Source: a gamma proteobacterium NOR5-3 (GTDB taxonomy: Bacteria > Pseudomonadota > Gammaproteobacteria > Pseudomonadales > Halieaceae). From it: a DNA stretch of 64,000 bases. The stretch is taken from the NCBI GenBank assembly GCA_000158155.1, contig DS999405.1:1601738-1665737 (forward strand), given 5' to 3'. The notes under the pieces were generated by a model. That model was not told where the DNA came from. It did no database searches and was given only the letters and a program-made list of their open reading frames with translations. Shown here one piece after another: positions 1 through 9,485 of the stretch. Both the position numbers and the translations under genes were made by a program. Position 1 is the first letter of the stretch, and each line of letters begins with the position of its first letter.

Positions 1-672
1 CTGCATAGGCAGGCGGTAGTTATCGACAAACTGAGTCATGGCTTCGACGAGGGCCCTCTGTTTAAGAACGGCAGCCTCATTTTAGAGGCCGGTGCGCGGC
101 TTGCTGTCATCGGCGAAAACGGCGCGGGCAAGACAACTTTGCTGCGCTGCCTTATGGGACAAATTGAAGCCAATGCCGGCAGTATCAAATGGGCAGAAAG
201 CGCCACCTTGGGATATTGCCCCCAGAACACCACCGATGAGTTTGATACAGATCTCAACTTGTTTGACTGGATGAGCCAATGGCGCAAACCCGGTCACGAT
301 GACCAGATCGTGCGTGCCACACTTGGACGACTACTATTTTCCTCGGATGATTTCCTCAAGAAGGCAAAAGTCTGTTCCGGCGGCGAGAAGAATCGCCTGC
401 TGTTTGGCAAGCTCATGATGATGGACACCAACGTTCTTTTGCTGGACGAGCCAACCAACCACCTGGATATGGAATCCATCGAGGCTTTGAACCTGGCGCT
501 GGAACACTACGACGGCACCTTGATCTTTGTGAGCCATGACCGGGAGTTTGTATCCTCGCTTGCAACGCGCATAGTCGATATCCGCGGGGGTGAGCTGGTC
601 GATTTTCAGGGCAGCTATGACGAGTATCTGGCCCACCGGGAAGCACTGGAGAAAATCGCTCTGGCGTCGTAA
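1..672 (+). CDS. ybiT: ABC-F family ATPase, YbiT-like (5' end outside window)
   Basis: This is the C-terminal ATPase domain of a soluble ABC-F protein. The family acts on ribosomes as translation factors and has no membrane segments. The reading frame is open from base 1, so the N-terminal half lies outside the window. Of the 223 residues seen, Walker A GENGAGKT is at 38-45, the signature SGGEK near 126-130, and Walker [12 protein letters not shown] at about 146-156, followed by the switch histidine in FVSHDREF. The stretch [10 protein letters not shown] and the ending [11 protein letters not shown] resemble E. coli YbiT more than Uup or EttA. It ends 21 bases from the convergent thioredoxin-like gene, with no terminator seen between them. 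The ABC-F call is firm; the YbiT subgroup is from remembered similarity. Confidence 0.85.
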   Translation: MHRQAVVIDKLSHGFDEGPLFKNGSLILEAGARLAVIGENGAGKTTLLRCLMGQIEANAGSIKWAESATLGYCPQNTTDEFDTDLNLFDWMSQWRKPGHDDQIVRATLGRLLFSSDDFLKKAKVCSGGEKNRLLFGKLMMMDTNVLLLDEPTNHLDMESIEALNLALEHYDGTLIFVSHDREFVSSLATRIVDIRGGELVDFQGSYDEYLAHREALEKIALAS

Positions 673-693
673 TACCTGCTTTCTAAACAGCGG

Positions 694-1494
694 TCAGGAC
701 GACGCATCCTCCCAGCTAAAAACCTCATATTGAGGCAGCTGCAATGCTTCGTCGGGCGCTTCCTGCGCCCGCTGCCGAAGCCTGAGGATGTCTTGCTGCA
801 AGCGAGTACGGTAAGCACGAACTTCTCGCCACTGGTCGAGAAACTCTTTACCTGCCTCCCCGGTTTTATCCTCAGCCTGCATACCCGGCACAAGCACTCC
901 GTAGGCATCTTGCAGACGTTGCGCGTTGTGCTGCTCAAAGTCATAAATTACGGACGCCTGACTATCCGGCAAAGGCACAAACTGTGGCGATGGATTCCTG
1001 GCGTAGGCACTGAAGTAGTCCCGGTACTTTTCTGTAGGCACGCTATCAGCCGAGCCCCAGATATGCATATCTTTGCGGTTAATCAGACGCTCGCTATCGG
1101 CGTTGATGATCATCACGGTGGGCGTCGCAAAGTAGTGCGCCTGACCAAAACGCTGACTGATCACGCGCAGGTCCTTAAAGTAACCCACGTCCACAAATAC
1201 CGTCTCATAGCTGTCGGCCAATACTTGTGCGACCTCGGGATCGTTAAACTTTTCAACCAGCCCTCGGCTGTCGTGACACCATTGCGCGCCCATTACTAGC
1301 AACAATAGCCTTTCACTGGCTTTTGCCCGATTGAGCCCCTGCTGCACATCGAGCATGGGATCGGCGGATTCCCTATACACCGATGGCTGAGCATCCTGCG
1401 GCTCTGAGGCCTTTGCAGCCGATACCGCGGAGACTGTTAGTACGCAAAGTAAATTGACAACAAAGATGAATCTTGATGAGACCGTGAACCGCAT
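694..1494 (-). CDS. Secreted thioredoxin-like protein with a single active-site cysteine
   Basis: This is a thioredoxin-fold protein probably exported to the periplasm. A hydrophobic stretch at about residues 9-25 ending in Ala-rich sequence looks like a signal peptide. The active site reads GAQWCHDSRG (Cys about 73), so the usual second cysteine of CxxC is replaced by serine. The cis-proline loop is FATPTVMII. A monothiol site suggests something other than classic disulfide exchange; the substrate is unknown. I chose the ATG at 1494 because GAGG lies six bases upstream; an in-frame ATG at 1506 has no ribosome site. The gene is alone on its strand, convergent with the ABC-F gene. The fold is confident, the function is not known. 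Confidence 0.7.
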   Translation of the reverse strand: MRFTVSSRFIFVVNLLCVLTVSAVSAAKASEPQDAQPSVYRESADPMLDVQQGLNRAKASERLLLLVMGAQWCHDSRGLVEKFNDPEVAQVLADSYETVFVDVGYFKDLRVISQRFGQAHYFATPTVMIINADSERLINRKDMHIWGSADSVPTEKYRDYFSAYARNPSPQFVPLPDSQASVIYDFEQHNAQRLQDAYGVLVPGMQAEDKTGEAGKEFLDQWREVRAYRTRLQQDILRLRQRAQEAPDEALQLPQYEVFSWEDASS

Positions 1495-1679
1495 GAAGAA
1501 CCTCATAAAAAGTATGCACTGCTACCCTGACAGGGACGAGGCAGCATCAACAACCCACTACCAATGCTTTGCCGCTGCCGACCACCAGGGAGTTGGCAGC
1601 GCACTGAGCCCCCGAAAACAGGCCGAGCGCTATTTAAACAGTTTCCCGTGCCTTGTTGGTGTTTTGGTAACAGACGAAT

Positions 1680-2759
1680 TCATCGCTGACGGGCACCGAC
1701 CTCGTTTAACTCCGCGACCAGGCAGTCCATCAGCTCCCTCGCCGGCAGAAAACGGCTGCGACTCGCGCCCTCTCCTGCCCACATCACACTGAAATCATCA
1801 CGTTTTGTTGCGGCTACGAGCTGCTTTACCGCGTCATAACAAAGCGGGTAATCCGGCGCTATAGCAGCAAGATCTTCGACCCAGAGCAGCAGTTCATTCA
1901 CCAACGCTCTGGCGGGGCGACCCGATATCTTTGAAGTCAACCGTGTCGGCGTGCCGCTGGCAAGCAGCTCTCTATAACGCTCGCTAGCGCGCGTTTCCGG
2001 GCAGCCTATAAATGCCGTTCCCATTTGAGCACCCGCAGCGCCCACGCTCATGGCATCGGCTACATCCATACCCGTCATCAGCCCGCCCGCAGCAACCACT
2101 GGCACACTAACCACAGCGGCCGTGTCCCCGATGAGTTTCTGTAATCCCGCACGCCCCTTGGTGGCTTCATCCGGCGGGCCGAGAAATGCGCCGCTATGCC
2201 CGCCGGCGCCGTAGTTTTGCATGACCAGACAATCTGCACCTGTCTGCTCAAGCGCAAGCGCCTCAGCAACAGAAGTCGCGGTCGCCAAAATCAGGATGCC
2301 CGCCTGCTTCAGAGCACGCGTATGCCGCTTTGACGCCGCGCCAAAGTGCAAACTCACCGCGGCGGGGCGCAGAGCCAGGAGCACATCCAGCATTTCATCG
2401 CTGTCATTGAAGGAGCGATAAATTTCCGTGACAGATTGTGGGACGCGCTCTCCCAAAGACTCAAATTTCGGCGCGATCTCTGCCAGAAAAGCCTTCGCCA
2501 ACTCGGCGTCCACGCGGGGCGGCTCATGAACAAACAGGTTTGCCGCGATAGGACCGCTGGTTAGCGCACGGGTGTCTTCCAAAGCTCGCGCTGCGGCCTC
2601 CGGAGTCAGCGCACCGAGCGCCACCGAGCCGAGACCCCCGGCGTTGCTTACCGCAGCCGCCAACTGCGGCGTGGAAACCCCGGCCATGGGTGCCTGAATA
2701 ATGGGATATTCAAGACCCAGTAGATCAGTCAGGCTGGTTCTCACACAATTGCTTTGCAT
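1680..2759 (-). CDS. NAD(P)H-dependent flavin oxidoreductase / nitronate monooxygenase family
   Basis: This is a TIM-barrel FMN enzyme of the nitronate monooxygenase (2-nitropropane dioxygenase) family, 359 residues, the usual length. The N-terminus carries the family signature LEYPIIQAPMAGVSTPQLAAAVSNAGGLG. The FMN-phosphate and catalytic regions are seen in QNYGAGGHSG, with the histidine expected to act as general base, and in VVAAGGLMTG and GAAGAQMGTAFI. Members oxidise alkyl nitronates or act as quinone reductases, so the true substrate cannot be read here. The ATG at 2759 is preceded by AGGGTGACT; a longer frame to 2864 lacks family similarity. The stop is 110 bases from the upstream rlmA stop, and both genes read leftward. 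Confidence 0.82.
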   Translation of the reverse strand: MQSNCVRTSLTDLLGLEYPIIQAPMAGVSTPQLAAAVSNAGGLGSVALGALTPEAAARALEDTRALTSGPIAANLFVHEPPRVDAELAKAFLAEIAPKFESLGERVPQSVTEIYRSFNDSDEMLDVLLALRPAAVSLHFGAASKRHTRALKQAGILILATATSVAEALALEQTGADCLVMQNYGAGGHSGAFLGPPDEATKGRAGLQKLIGDTAAVVSVPVVAAGGLMTGMDVADAMSVGAAGAQMGTAFIGCPETRASERYRELLASGTPTRLTSKISGRPARALVNELLLWVEDLAAIAPDYPLCYDAVKQLVAATKRDDFSVMWAGEGASRSRFLPARELMDCLVAELNEVGARQR

Positions 2760-2868
2760 AGTCACCCTGGCTATAACGTGTTTCGGATACTCAACAAATC
2801 CCAGACCCACTGTGTAAGCCTCGATTCCTGCGCAAGAGCGCCCACCGATGTTGAGCCCAAGCAACTCA

Positions 2869-3705
2869 TCAATCTCGTTGAAGCAGTTCTAACGACACAT
2901 CAACATTCAGCGACAACGATTGCAACGCGGCGGCGCGCTGCTTGCCTTGCGCAGAAGCGCGAAAAAGGTGGGGCGTCATGAGCAGCAAATCGCTGATGTC
3001 CTGACTATCAAGGTCCGAAAGCCGAAAACCCAGCTGCTTTCTTTGTACAAGAGAAAACCCCTCCGGCACCGAGAGTGATGAGTCCCGCTCCTTGAGTGTC
3101 GGGTAAATTATCTGGCGCAGCTCACGCAAATGATCAGCGCCCGCCTGTACTCGAAGCAGCACCCCGGACGGTTTTAAAACCCGCGCAAAGGAGGCGAAAT
3201 CCGCAAAGCCAAACATATCAATCAGGACGTCCACCGACGCATCAACCAAAGGGATGTTGCGATTGCTGGCGACTAACCAGGTGGCAGGAAAACGCCGCGC
3301 CGCACTTTGTATCGCCCACTTGGAAATATCAAAGCCCAGCATCAGAGGCTCCGTGATGGCAGACGCGAGCATGCGCTCTCTGAGACAGTCCAGGTAGTAG
3401 GCTTCGCCACAGCCTGCATCCACCACCAGCGCTTCGCCCTGCAGGTAAGGCAAAAGTACATCGCCGATGCAGTCAGCGATGGGACGATAATGTCCGCTTT
3501 GCAGAAATCTGTGCCGGGCTGCGATCATCGCCTGACTGTCACCGGGATCTTTTGAACGCTTATCCTGCGCCGAGAGCAGGTTCACATAGCCCTGCTTTGC
3601 AATATCGAAGCTGTGATTGCTCGCGCAGCGCATACAGCCCGACTGAAGCTCCAGAGGCAAACCATCAAGCGGGCAACACAAAGCCGGATGCTCAAGAAAA
3701 GGCAC
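2869..3705 (-). CDS. rlmA: 23S rRNA (guanine-N1)-methyltransferase RlmA
   Basis: This SAM-dependent enzyme methylates N1 of a guanine in helix 35 of 23S rRNA (G745 in E. coli). The N-terminal zinc ribbon is visible as paired cysteines (LCCPLDGLPLEL and GCMRCASNH), followed by the family segment FDIAKQGYVNLL and the KRSKDPGDS loop. The Rossmann SAM-binding motif is VVDAGCGEAYYL near residue 95. At 278 residues it is close to the E. coli protein (269). The start is GTG at 3705 with AGGGT about nine bases upstream. It probably shares a transcript with the flavin oxidoreductase downstream. Confidence 0.9.
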   Translation of the reverse strand: MPFLEHPALCCPLDGLPLELQSGCMRCASNHSFDIAKQGYVNLLSAQDKRSKDPGDSQAMIAARHRFLQSGHYRPIADCIGDVLLPYLQGEALVVDAGCGEAYYLDCLRERMLASAITEPLMLGFDISKWAIQSAARRFPATWLVASNRNIPLVDASVDVLIDMFGFADFASFARVLKPSGVLLRVQAGADHLRELRQIIYPTLKERDSSLSVPEGFSLVQRKQLGFRLSDLDSQDISDLLLMTPHLFRASAQGKQRAAALQSLSLNVDVSLELLQRD

Positions 3706-3771
3706 TAGCGCGCTACCCTGATAAGGATGTAAGACATCCTGGCCTCATGTCCACGCCTGAATTCGGCTCGA

Positions 3772-4848
3772 TCAGTCCTCGACAAATCCGCCCCAGGTCG
3801 CCATGTAGTCTATGAAAGCTTCTCCAAGACCCTCATTGCGGAGGTGTTCGCGACTCACAGGATTCGCCAGCGGCTCAAAGTCAGGGTTGTTCGCGACCAG
3901 TCGCGGAAAGTCGTGATGCAGGATGGCAGAACGTCCCACCACTACAAAATCGGCGCCAGCCCCAATACAACGCCGGGCATCTGCAGCACTGCGAACCTTT
4001 CCGGCCGTGCCCAGGCGCACCTCTCCCCGGTCAAGCTCCGTGAAGCACTCAAGCAAGGTCTTTCCCGCAAAGCCCTCCTCCTGCGGCTCTTTAAAGGAGT
4101 CCCACAAGGACATATCGAGGAAATCGATCTTTGCATCCCGCATCAATCGCTGGGCAAGCTCGCGCATTTCAGACAGCCGGATATCGAAACGCTCCGGCGA
4201 CAGACGAACACCCAGCAAAAACTCAGGCCCGCATTGCGCTCGAACCCCATCAATAATCTCCAGCAACAGTCGGCAACGGTTGTCCAGGGTGCCGCCGTAT
4301 TCATCCTCTCGCTGATTAATCGTGGGACTCAAAAACTGCGCAAGCATATAGCCATGGGCCCCATGCAACTCCACGCCGTTAAATCCGGCTTTGGCCGCGC
4401 GCACGGCCGCTGCAATAAAGTCGTCGCGCAGTTGCAGCACTTCCTCATGCGAGATGCCGCGGGCGCCCATCTCCTCATTGTCACTGGGGCACTGCGGCGT
4501 CTCACCGATCAGGTCGGCAGGCGAGCGCATGCCGGCATGATGTAACTGCAGCACAGAAACACTGTCCTGGGCATTAATGCCCGCTGCCAGTCGCGTCAGT
4601 CCCTCTAAATACTGATCAGAAAAACAACCCAACTGGCCGGGAAAACCGCAGCCTGCTGCCTGCACATGGGACGCGCAGGTCATGGTCACCCCGAAGCCAC
4701 CCTCAGCGCGCTTGGTCAGCCAGCGGTATTCATCATCACTCAAGGTGCCATCGGGACGACTCTGAAGGTTAGTCAATGGTGCCAGCATGAAGCGATTCGA
4801 CATCGCAGTGCCGTTCTTGAAGGTCAGGTCATGGAACAAATCGGTCAC
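3772..4848 (-). CDS. NADH:flavin oxidoreductase, old yellow enzyme family
   Basis: This is an FMN-dependent ene-reductase of the old yellow enzyme family: one TIM barrel, about 358 residues from the chosen start. The visible motifs are NRFMLAPLTN at the N-terminus, VLQLHHAGM, and FNGVELHGAHGYMLAQFLSP, which contains the substrate-binding histidine pair. RREDEYGG-like sequence (QREDEYGGTLDNRCRL) and the C-terminal GADFVVVGRSAI, which binds the FMN phosphate, follow. The GTG at 4848 begins VTDLFHDLTFKNG, where homologues normally start; the frame continues to 4923 but that extension looks non-native. It is divergent from pldA, sharing about 140 bases of upstream DNA. The natural substrate is unknown. 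Confidence 0.82.
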   Translation of the reverse strand: MTDLFHDLTFKNGTAMSNRFMLAPLTNLQSRPDGTLSDDEYRWLTKRAEGGFGVTMTCASHVQAAGCGFPGQLGCFSDQYLEGLTRLAAGINAQDSVSVLQLHHAGMRSPADLIGETPQCPSDNEEMGARGISHEEVLQLRDDFIAAAVRAAKAGFNGVELHGAHGYMLAQFLSPTINQREDEYGGTLDNRCRLLLEIIDGVRAQCGPEFLLGVRLSPERFDIRLSEMRELAQRLMRDAKIDFLDMSLWDSFKEPQEEGFAGKTLLECFTELDRGEVRLGTAGKVRSAADARRCIGAGADFVVVGRSAILHHDFPRLVANNPDFEPLANPVSREHLRNEGLGEAFIDYMATWGGFVED

Positions 4849-4988
4849 GGGAGCAATCCAGCTGTTAAATGGGCGTGTATTCTGTCGCCCCTCGTGCCGT
4901 GTGTACAGCACTGGCATTGCCAAACGCCAGTTCCCGACAATCTGCTATCTTCGCGGCACTTAACCCAGCAAATCCTGAGCACACCTGC

Positions 4989-5972
4989 ATGAGAAACCTC
5001 CTTGGCCTGGCCGCAATACTGCCCATACTTTGGGTGGCAACAGCCCAGAGCAGTCCAGAAACCTGCGCTTACATCACCGAAGCCAAAGCGCGCCTTAACT
5101 GCTTTGACAGCTACTTCACTGCGGATGATCTGCCACAGGTCACTGCCAATGGCGAAGTGGAGTTGCTCAGTGAGGCGCTGCCTAAGCTGTCTTTAATCGA
5201 GGCCAGAGTAGAACAAGAGGCCGCCCTTACAGACCAGTGGTTTTCCATAACACCCCATCACCCCAATTACATACTGCCACTGACTTTCAGCGACAGCCCG
5301 GACTACTCCAACGGCGGGCCTTTGCAGGACAGCTTCAGTGACTTTGAGATAAAAATGCAGCTGAGTCTAAAGACCCGACTGGCCCAGGGGCTCTGGAGAG
5401 GATCCTCGATCTGGGCGGCCTACACGCAGCAGTCGTACTGGCAGCTGTATGCCGAAGAGAACGCTTCCGCGCCGTTTAGAGAGACGAACCATCAGCCCGA
5501 GGTCTTCTGGCAGGTTCCCACAGACTTTGAGGTATTTGGCTGGAACGCACGAGCGGCGACACTGGCCCTCAACCACCAGTCCAATGGCCGCTCGGAGCCA
5601 CTCTCACGGAGCTGGAACCGCGTTACCGCAGAACTCGCGCTGGACCGAGGAAACTGGGTGGTCTCGGCAAAAACCTGGGCACGAATCAGCGAGCCGGCCG
5701 ATGTCGATGACAACCCCAACATTGAGGATTATATGGGCAGACTCCAGTTGGGCTTAATCCATAAACGCGAGCGGCACACCTTTGCCGTGAGTCTGAAGAA
5801 CAACCTCAGCAGTCCCAATCGCAGCGGCCTGGAGGTGAACTACACTTTCCCCCTGTTCAGCAGACTCAAGGGGTTTGTACAAATCTACTCAGGGTACGGC
5901 GAAAACCTTATCGATATGGAAAATTACAACAACCGCATCGGCGTCGGTATCGCACTCACCGACTGGCTGTAG
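4989..5972 (+). CDS. pldA: Outer membrane phospholipase A (OMPLA)
   Basis: This calcium-dependent outer-membrane phospholipase hydrolyses phospholipids that reach the outer leaflet, helping keep lipid asymmetry. The protein is 327 residues with a signal peptide over residues 1-20. The barrel carries the family signature NHQSNGRSEPLSRSWNR, giving His196, Ser198 and Asn210. This is the same spacing as the E. coli triad His142, Ser144, Asn156. The N-terminal stretch HPNYILPLTF is also typical. The ATG at 4989 was chosen because it begins the signal peptide; the upstream frame to 4869 reads through the neighbour's promoter. About 50 residues between the signal and the barrel are longer than in E. 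coli. Confidence 0.92.
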   Translation: MRNLLGLAAILPILWVATAQSSPETCAYITEAKARLNCFDSYFTADDLPQVTANGEVELLSEALPKLSLIEARVEQEAALTDQWFSITPHHPNYILPLTFSDSPDYSNGGPLQDSFSDFEIKMQLSLKTRLAQGLWRGSSIWAAYTQQSYWQLYAEENASAPFRETNHQPEVFWQVPTDFEVFGWNARAATLALNHQSNGRSEPLSRSWNRVTAELALDRGNWVVSAKTWARISEPADVDDNPNIEDYMGRLQLGLIHKRERHTFAVSLKNNLSSPNRSGLEVNYTFPLFSRLKGFVQIYSGYGENLIDMENYNNRIGVGIALTDWL

Positions 5973-6091
5973 CGTCGGCGTCTCTGCGCAGCTCAGCCCC
6001 TAGGGTATTTGTGTGTTCACCAAGGTTTTGACGGGCTTTCAGACTCATAATTTGCTACGATACGCACCCGTAAAATTTCAATAGCGTAGTC

Positions 6092-6289
6092 ATGGCAAAG
6101 AAACCCCTGAGAACCGCTGGCAAGAAGAAGCCGCCAGCCGCAGTAGAAACCTCATCGTCGCTGGAAGACAAAGTCAAAGCCTTCCTGGAAGCCGGCGGAG
6201 AAATAGAACAGATTAAGTCAGGCGTCAGCGGCCAGGCCAATATGGCAGCTCCCAAAGCCAAATCAGCTGCACCGAAAAGCTCAAACTAG
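6092..6289 (+). CDS. Small basic protein with SutA-like helix motif
   Basis: This is a 65-residue protein with a Lys/Ala/Pro-rich start, a short ordered core and an Ala/Lys/Ser tail. The core reads LEDKVKAFLEAGGEIEQIKS. It resembles from memory the conserved helix of SutA (EEFLxxGGKVQEI), a small RNA polymerase-binding regulator of Pseudomonas, and similar short gammaproteobacterial proteins. The flanks are low complexity, so a homology claim rests on about 18 residues. It lies 20 bases upstream of recQ and could share its transcript. The 119 bases upstream hold TTGACG at 6028-6033 but no convincing -10 at the right spacing. Function is unknown. Confidence 0.6.
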   Translation: MAKKPLRTAGKKKPPAAVETSSSLEDKVKAFLEAGGEIEQIKSGVSGQANMAAPKAKSAAPKSSN

Positions 6290-6309
6290 CGGACCACCGC
6301 TAGCCAGAA

Positions 6310-8154
6310 ATGGCGGCACGTCCCCTGCAACAGAAGCAAACGCAGACCGATTACACGGCTGAGGCGCTCGAAGCGCTTCAGCACGTGTTCGGCTATCCGG
6401 CGTTTCGCCACCCGCAGCAGGACATCATTAACACCCTCGCTCGCGGCGATGATGCACTGGTTATCATGCCCACCGGTGGGGGCAAATCGCTGTGCTACCA
6501 GATACCCGCCCTGCTGCGCCAAGGCTGCGCAATTGTCGTCTCTCCCCTCATCGCCCTCATGCAGGATCAGGTAGAAGCACTTCAGCAACTTGGTGTGCGG
6601 GCTGCGTTCCTCAACTCCAGTCTGGAGTTAAGCGAAGCGCGATCTATTGAACAGGACTGGCTGGACCACCGGCTGGACTTACTCTACGTGGCTCCGGAAA
6701 GACTGCTGCAACCGCGCATGCTCGCCCTCCTTGAGCAATTAACGCCCGCCTTGTTCGCCATTGATGAGGCCCACTGCGTTTCGCAGTGGGGGCATGATTT
6801 TCGTGAGGACTACTTACAGCTCAGTGAGTTGCACCAGCGCTTTCCCTTGGTACCGCGCATCGCGCTGACCGCTACTGCCGATGCACGCACGCGACAAGAG
6901 ATCGCTGAGCGGCTGAATCTCACGCAGGCCAGGCATTTTCTGGTCAGTTTTGATCGACCGAACATCTGTTATCGCATTGCATTAAAAGATAACCCGCGGG
7001 CGCAATTATTGCGCTTTTTACGCGATGAACACCCTGCCGATGCAGGGATTGTTTACTGCCTCTCGCGCAAACGCGTCGACGAAACAGCCCATTGGCTTGC
7101 GGAGCAGGGCTTCCAGGCCCTCCCCTATCATGCCGGACTCCCAACCGAGACCCGCGCCGACAATCAGCGCCGCTTCCTTCGCGAAGAGGGGGTCATCATT
7201 GTAGCGACCATCGCCTTCGGTATGGGTATCGATAAGCCCGATGTGCGTTTTGTCGCCCACCTGGATTTGCCCAAAACCGTGGAGGCCTACTATCAGGAGA
7301 CCGGACGTGCAGGACGCGACGGGCAGCCTGCTGATGCCTGGCTGGTTTATGGTCTTCAGGACGTCATCACCCTCCGTCAGATGCTGGATCAGTCCCAAGG
7401 CAGTGAGGCCCACAAGCGGGAAGAGCAACACAGACTCAACGCCATGCTGGGTCTTTGCGAAATCACCACCTGTCGCCGCCAGGCTCTGCTTGCGTATTTT
7501 GACGAGCAGCGCGATGAGCCCTGTGGGAACTGTGATAGCTGCCTGAGCCCCGTGGCGACCTGGGACGGCACTGAGGCTGCCCAAATGGCCATGTCAGCGG
7601 TGTACCGCACCGGGCAGCGCTTTGGTGTCAACCATCTCATCGATGTACTGCGCGGGAGTGAGAATGACAAGGTGTTTCAGAATGATCACCATCATTTGCC
7701 CACGTTTGGCGTAGGCAAAGCGTTGGACGCAAGGCAGTGGCGCTCGGTGTATCGCCAGCTGGTGGCCCGGGGCTATCTAAGCGTCGATGTGGCGCGATTT
7801 GGTGCTCTTTACCTGCAGGAATCGGCGCGAGCGGTACTACGGGGCGAAGTGGAGATCCTGTTGCGTCAGGATCCCAAACCGAGCTCCGCAAAACGCACCA
7901 CCAAAAATGCACTGCCGCAGCACATTGATGTAGAACTCTGGGAGGCCCTGCGCGAATGCCGAAGGCAGTTAGCTGAAGACCAGGGGATACCGCCCTACAT
8001 CATTTTCCACGACCGCACACTGCAACTGATCTGCGAGCAGCGGCCCCGGAACATACAGGAGTTTGCCGCGATTTCTGGCGTGGGTGATCGTAAGCGCGAC
8101 AAATACGCAGCGGCTTTTCTGGCCGTAGTGGAAGACAACCAGCGAACCCGTTAA
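6310..8154 (+). CDS. recQ: ATP-dependent DNA helicase RecQ
   Basis: This 3'-5' superfamily 2 helicase acts in recombination and replication-fork repair. The 614-residue length equals the E. coli enzyme. Motif I is [14 protein letters not shown] near residues 53-66 and motif II is [16 protein letters not shown], including the RecQ-specific aromatic loop. Motif VI is [12 protein letters not shown]. The RecQ-C-terminal zinc site is the cysteine set [12 protein letters not shown] and CGNCDSC. The last ~80 residues form an HRDC domain ([21 protein letters not shown]). It converges on ltaE with a 3-base gap. No LexA-type operator was seen upstream. Confidence 0.96.
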   Translation: MAARPLQQKQTQTDYTAEALEALQHVFGYPAFRHPQQDIINTLARGDDALVIMPTGGGKSLCYQIPALLRQGCAIVVSPLIALMQDQVEALQQLGVRAAFLNSSLELSEARSIEQDWLDHRLDLLYVAPERLLQPRMLALLEQLTPALFAIDEAHCVSQWGHDFREDYLQLSELHQRFPLVPRIALTATADARTRQEIAERLNLTQARHFLVSFDRPNICYRIALKDNPRAQLLRFLRDEHPADAGIVYCLSRKRVDETAHWLAEQGFQALPYHAGLPTETRADNQRRFLREEGVIIVATIAFGMGIDKPDVRFVAHLDLPKTVEAYYQETGRAGRDGQPADAWLVYGLQDVITLRQMLDQSQGSEAHKREEQHRLNAMLGLCEITTCRRQALLAYFDEQRDEPCGNCDSCLSPVATWDGTEAAQMAMSAVYRTGQRFGVNHLIDVLRGSENDKVFQNDHHHLPTFGVGKALDARQWRSVYRQLVARGYLSVDVARFGALYLQESARAVLRGEVEILLRQDPKPSSAKRTTKNALPQHIDVELWEALRECRRQLAEDQGIPPYIIFHDRTLQLICEQRPRNIQEFAAISGVGDRKRDKYAAAFLAVVEDNQRTR

Positions 8155-8157
8155 AAG

Positions 8158-9147
8158 CTACGCAAAACGTCGGCACGCATCCAGCAATCGATCCACATCA
8201 TCCTCAGATACATCCTGATGAAACACCCAGCGATGCCCGGAGATCCTGATGCCCGCATCCAGCAGGTGTTGCTGCAAGGGAGCTATGACCATATCGTCGG
8301 CAAGCATCACCATGTTGGTCTGAGGCTCCTCCCGCAAGCGAATGCTCGTCGAGGTCACCAACGCCTCGGCCACCTTTGCCGCTTTATGGTGATCCTCCCG
8401 AAGGCGTTCAACATTGTGCTGCAGAGCATAGAGCCCCGCCGCCGCCAGAATCCCCGCCTGGCGCATGCCGCCCCCGAGCATCTTGCGCCAACGGCGGGCA
8501 CTACGGATGCTCTCCTGATCCCCTACGAGCAAAGAACCCACCGGGCAGGCCAGCCCCTTGGACAGGCAGATAGAGACCGTATCGAAATGTTGACAGATTT
8601 GCGCAACGGGCACGTCTTGGGCGACTGCCGCATTGAACACCCGCGCGCCGTCCAGGTGACGCCGCAGACCATGACGCCGGGCAAGCGCGCTGAAGCGCTC
8701 CAGATAGTCCAGCGGCAACACTTTGCCGGCCTGCGTATTCTCCAGACAGAGCAAACGCGTGATCGCAAAGTGCGCGTCATCCGGCTTGATGGCTCGCTCA
8801 ACATCATCAAGCGGCAGAGACCCGTCGCTGGCAAAGGGCAACGGGCAGGGCTGAATACCGCCAAGAACTGCGGCTCCACCCCCTTCATACATATAGGTAT
8901 GCGCACTGTGGCCCACGATGTACTCATGGCCCCGCTGACAATGGCTTAACAAACCGATGAGATTCGACTGGGTTCCTGTAGGGGCAAATACCGCCGCCTC
9001 TTTGCCTGTAAGCGCAGCCGCAAATCGCTCCAGCTCATTGACCGTAGGGTCTTCGCCATAGACATCATCGCCGGTAGCTGCCCTGTGCATAACATCAAGC
9101 ATAGCCGGCGTTGGCTGGGTTACCGTGTCACTTCGTAGATCAATCAT
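8158..9147 (-). CDS. ltaE: Low-specificity L-threonine aldolase
   Basis: This is a fold-type I PLP enzyme cleaving L-threonine or L-allo-threonine to glycine and acetaldehyde. The protein has 329 residues from the ATG at 9147. The N-terminus MIDLRSDTVTQPTPAM is diagnostic. The PLP lysine is in the segment SICLSKGLACPVGSLL, and HLDGARVFNA carries the aspartate that contacts the pyridine nitrogen. An in-frame TTG at 9180 would add 11 residues without family similarity. It may feed glycine into one-carbon metabolism. It stands alone, with its upstream region facing the small gene at 9274. Confidence 0.93.
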   Translation of the reverse strand: MIDLRSDTVTQPTPAMLDVMHRAATGDDVYGEDPTVNELERFAAALTGKEAAVFAPTGTQSNLIGLLSHCQRGHEYIVGHSAHTYMYEGGGAAVLGGIQPCPLPFASDGSLPLDDVERAIKPDDAHFAITRLLCLENTQAGKVLPLDYLERFSALARRHGLRRHLDGARVFNAAVAQDVPVAQICQHFDTVSICLSKGLACPVGSLLVGDQESIRSARRWRKMLGGGMRQAGILAAAGLYALQHNVERLREDHHKAAKVAEALVTSTSIRLREEPQTNMVMLADDMVIAPLQQHLLDAGIRISGHRWVFHQDVSEDDVDRLLDACRRFA

Positions 9148-9273
9148 TGCAGCTTGTAGCTCATCCTTTACTATCAGCAAAATAGTAAACGAAAAAGGTT
9201 CGACTGCGGGGGCTGACTCGGGTTTTACTCATCAAACTCTCCACACAGCTATAGACACACAGGAGCATGCGCT

Positions 9274-9411
9274 ATGGATTGGGAATCAAACCGACGGACA
9301 TTCTTACACGGGGCGGCGGCGCTGCTTGATCGCCGCGGCTGGTCCAGCACTGACATCGAGCGACTCTTCGGTCTCAACTGGCTGCGTCTGCTAAAAGACA
9401 CGATCGGCTGA
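9274..9411 (+). CDS. 45-residue orphan peptide resembling the C-terminus of M19 membrane dipeptidase
   Basis: This is a short reading frame with AGGAG eight bases before its ATG. The sequence DRRGWSSTDIERLFGLNWLR closely follows the C-terminal helix pattern of peptidase family M19 (dipeptidase), where such proteins end in RGYSEEDIRKILGGNWLRV-like sequence. The frame upstream of the ATG is closed by a TGA at 9214 and does not look coding, so no catalytic domain remains here. Either this is the last piece of a deleted dipeptidase gene that kept a start by chance, or a small stand-alone protein. The rest of 9148-9485 shows no other gene. Confidence 0.4.
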   Translation: MDWESNRRTFLHGAAALLDRRGWSSTDIERLFGLNWLRLLKDTIG

Positions 9412-9485
9412 CATGAAAATCGAGTCAATGGAAAGGTGGCAGCCTATGCACGGGTCATTGGATCACGAACAGGAGAAATACCTCG

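Noticed and set aside
6028-6061. TTGACG and TACGAT as a promoter for the small gene before recQ
   Set aside because: The spacing is 22 bases, too long for a standard sigma-70 promoter; CATAAT is too close.
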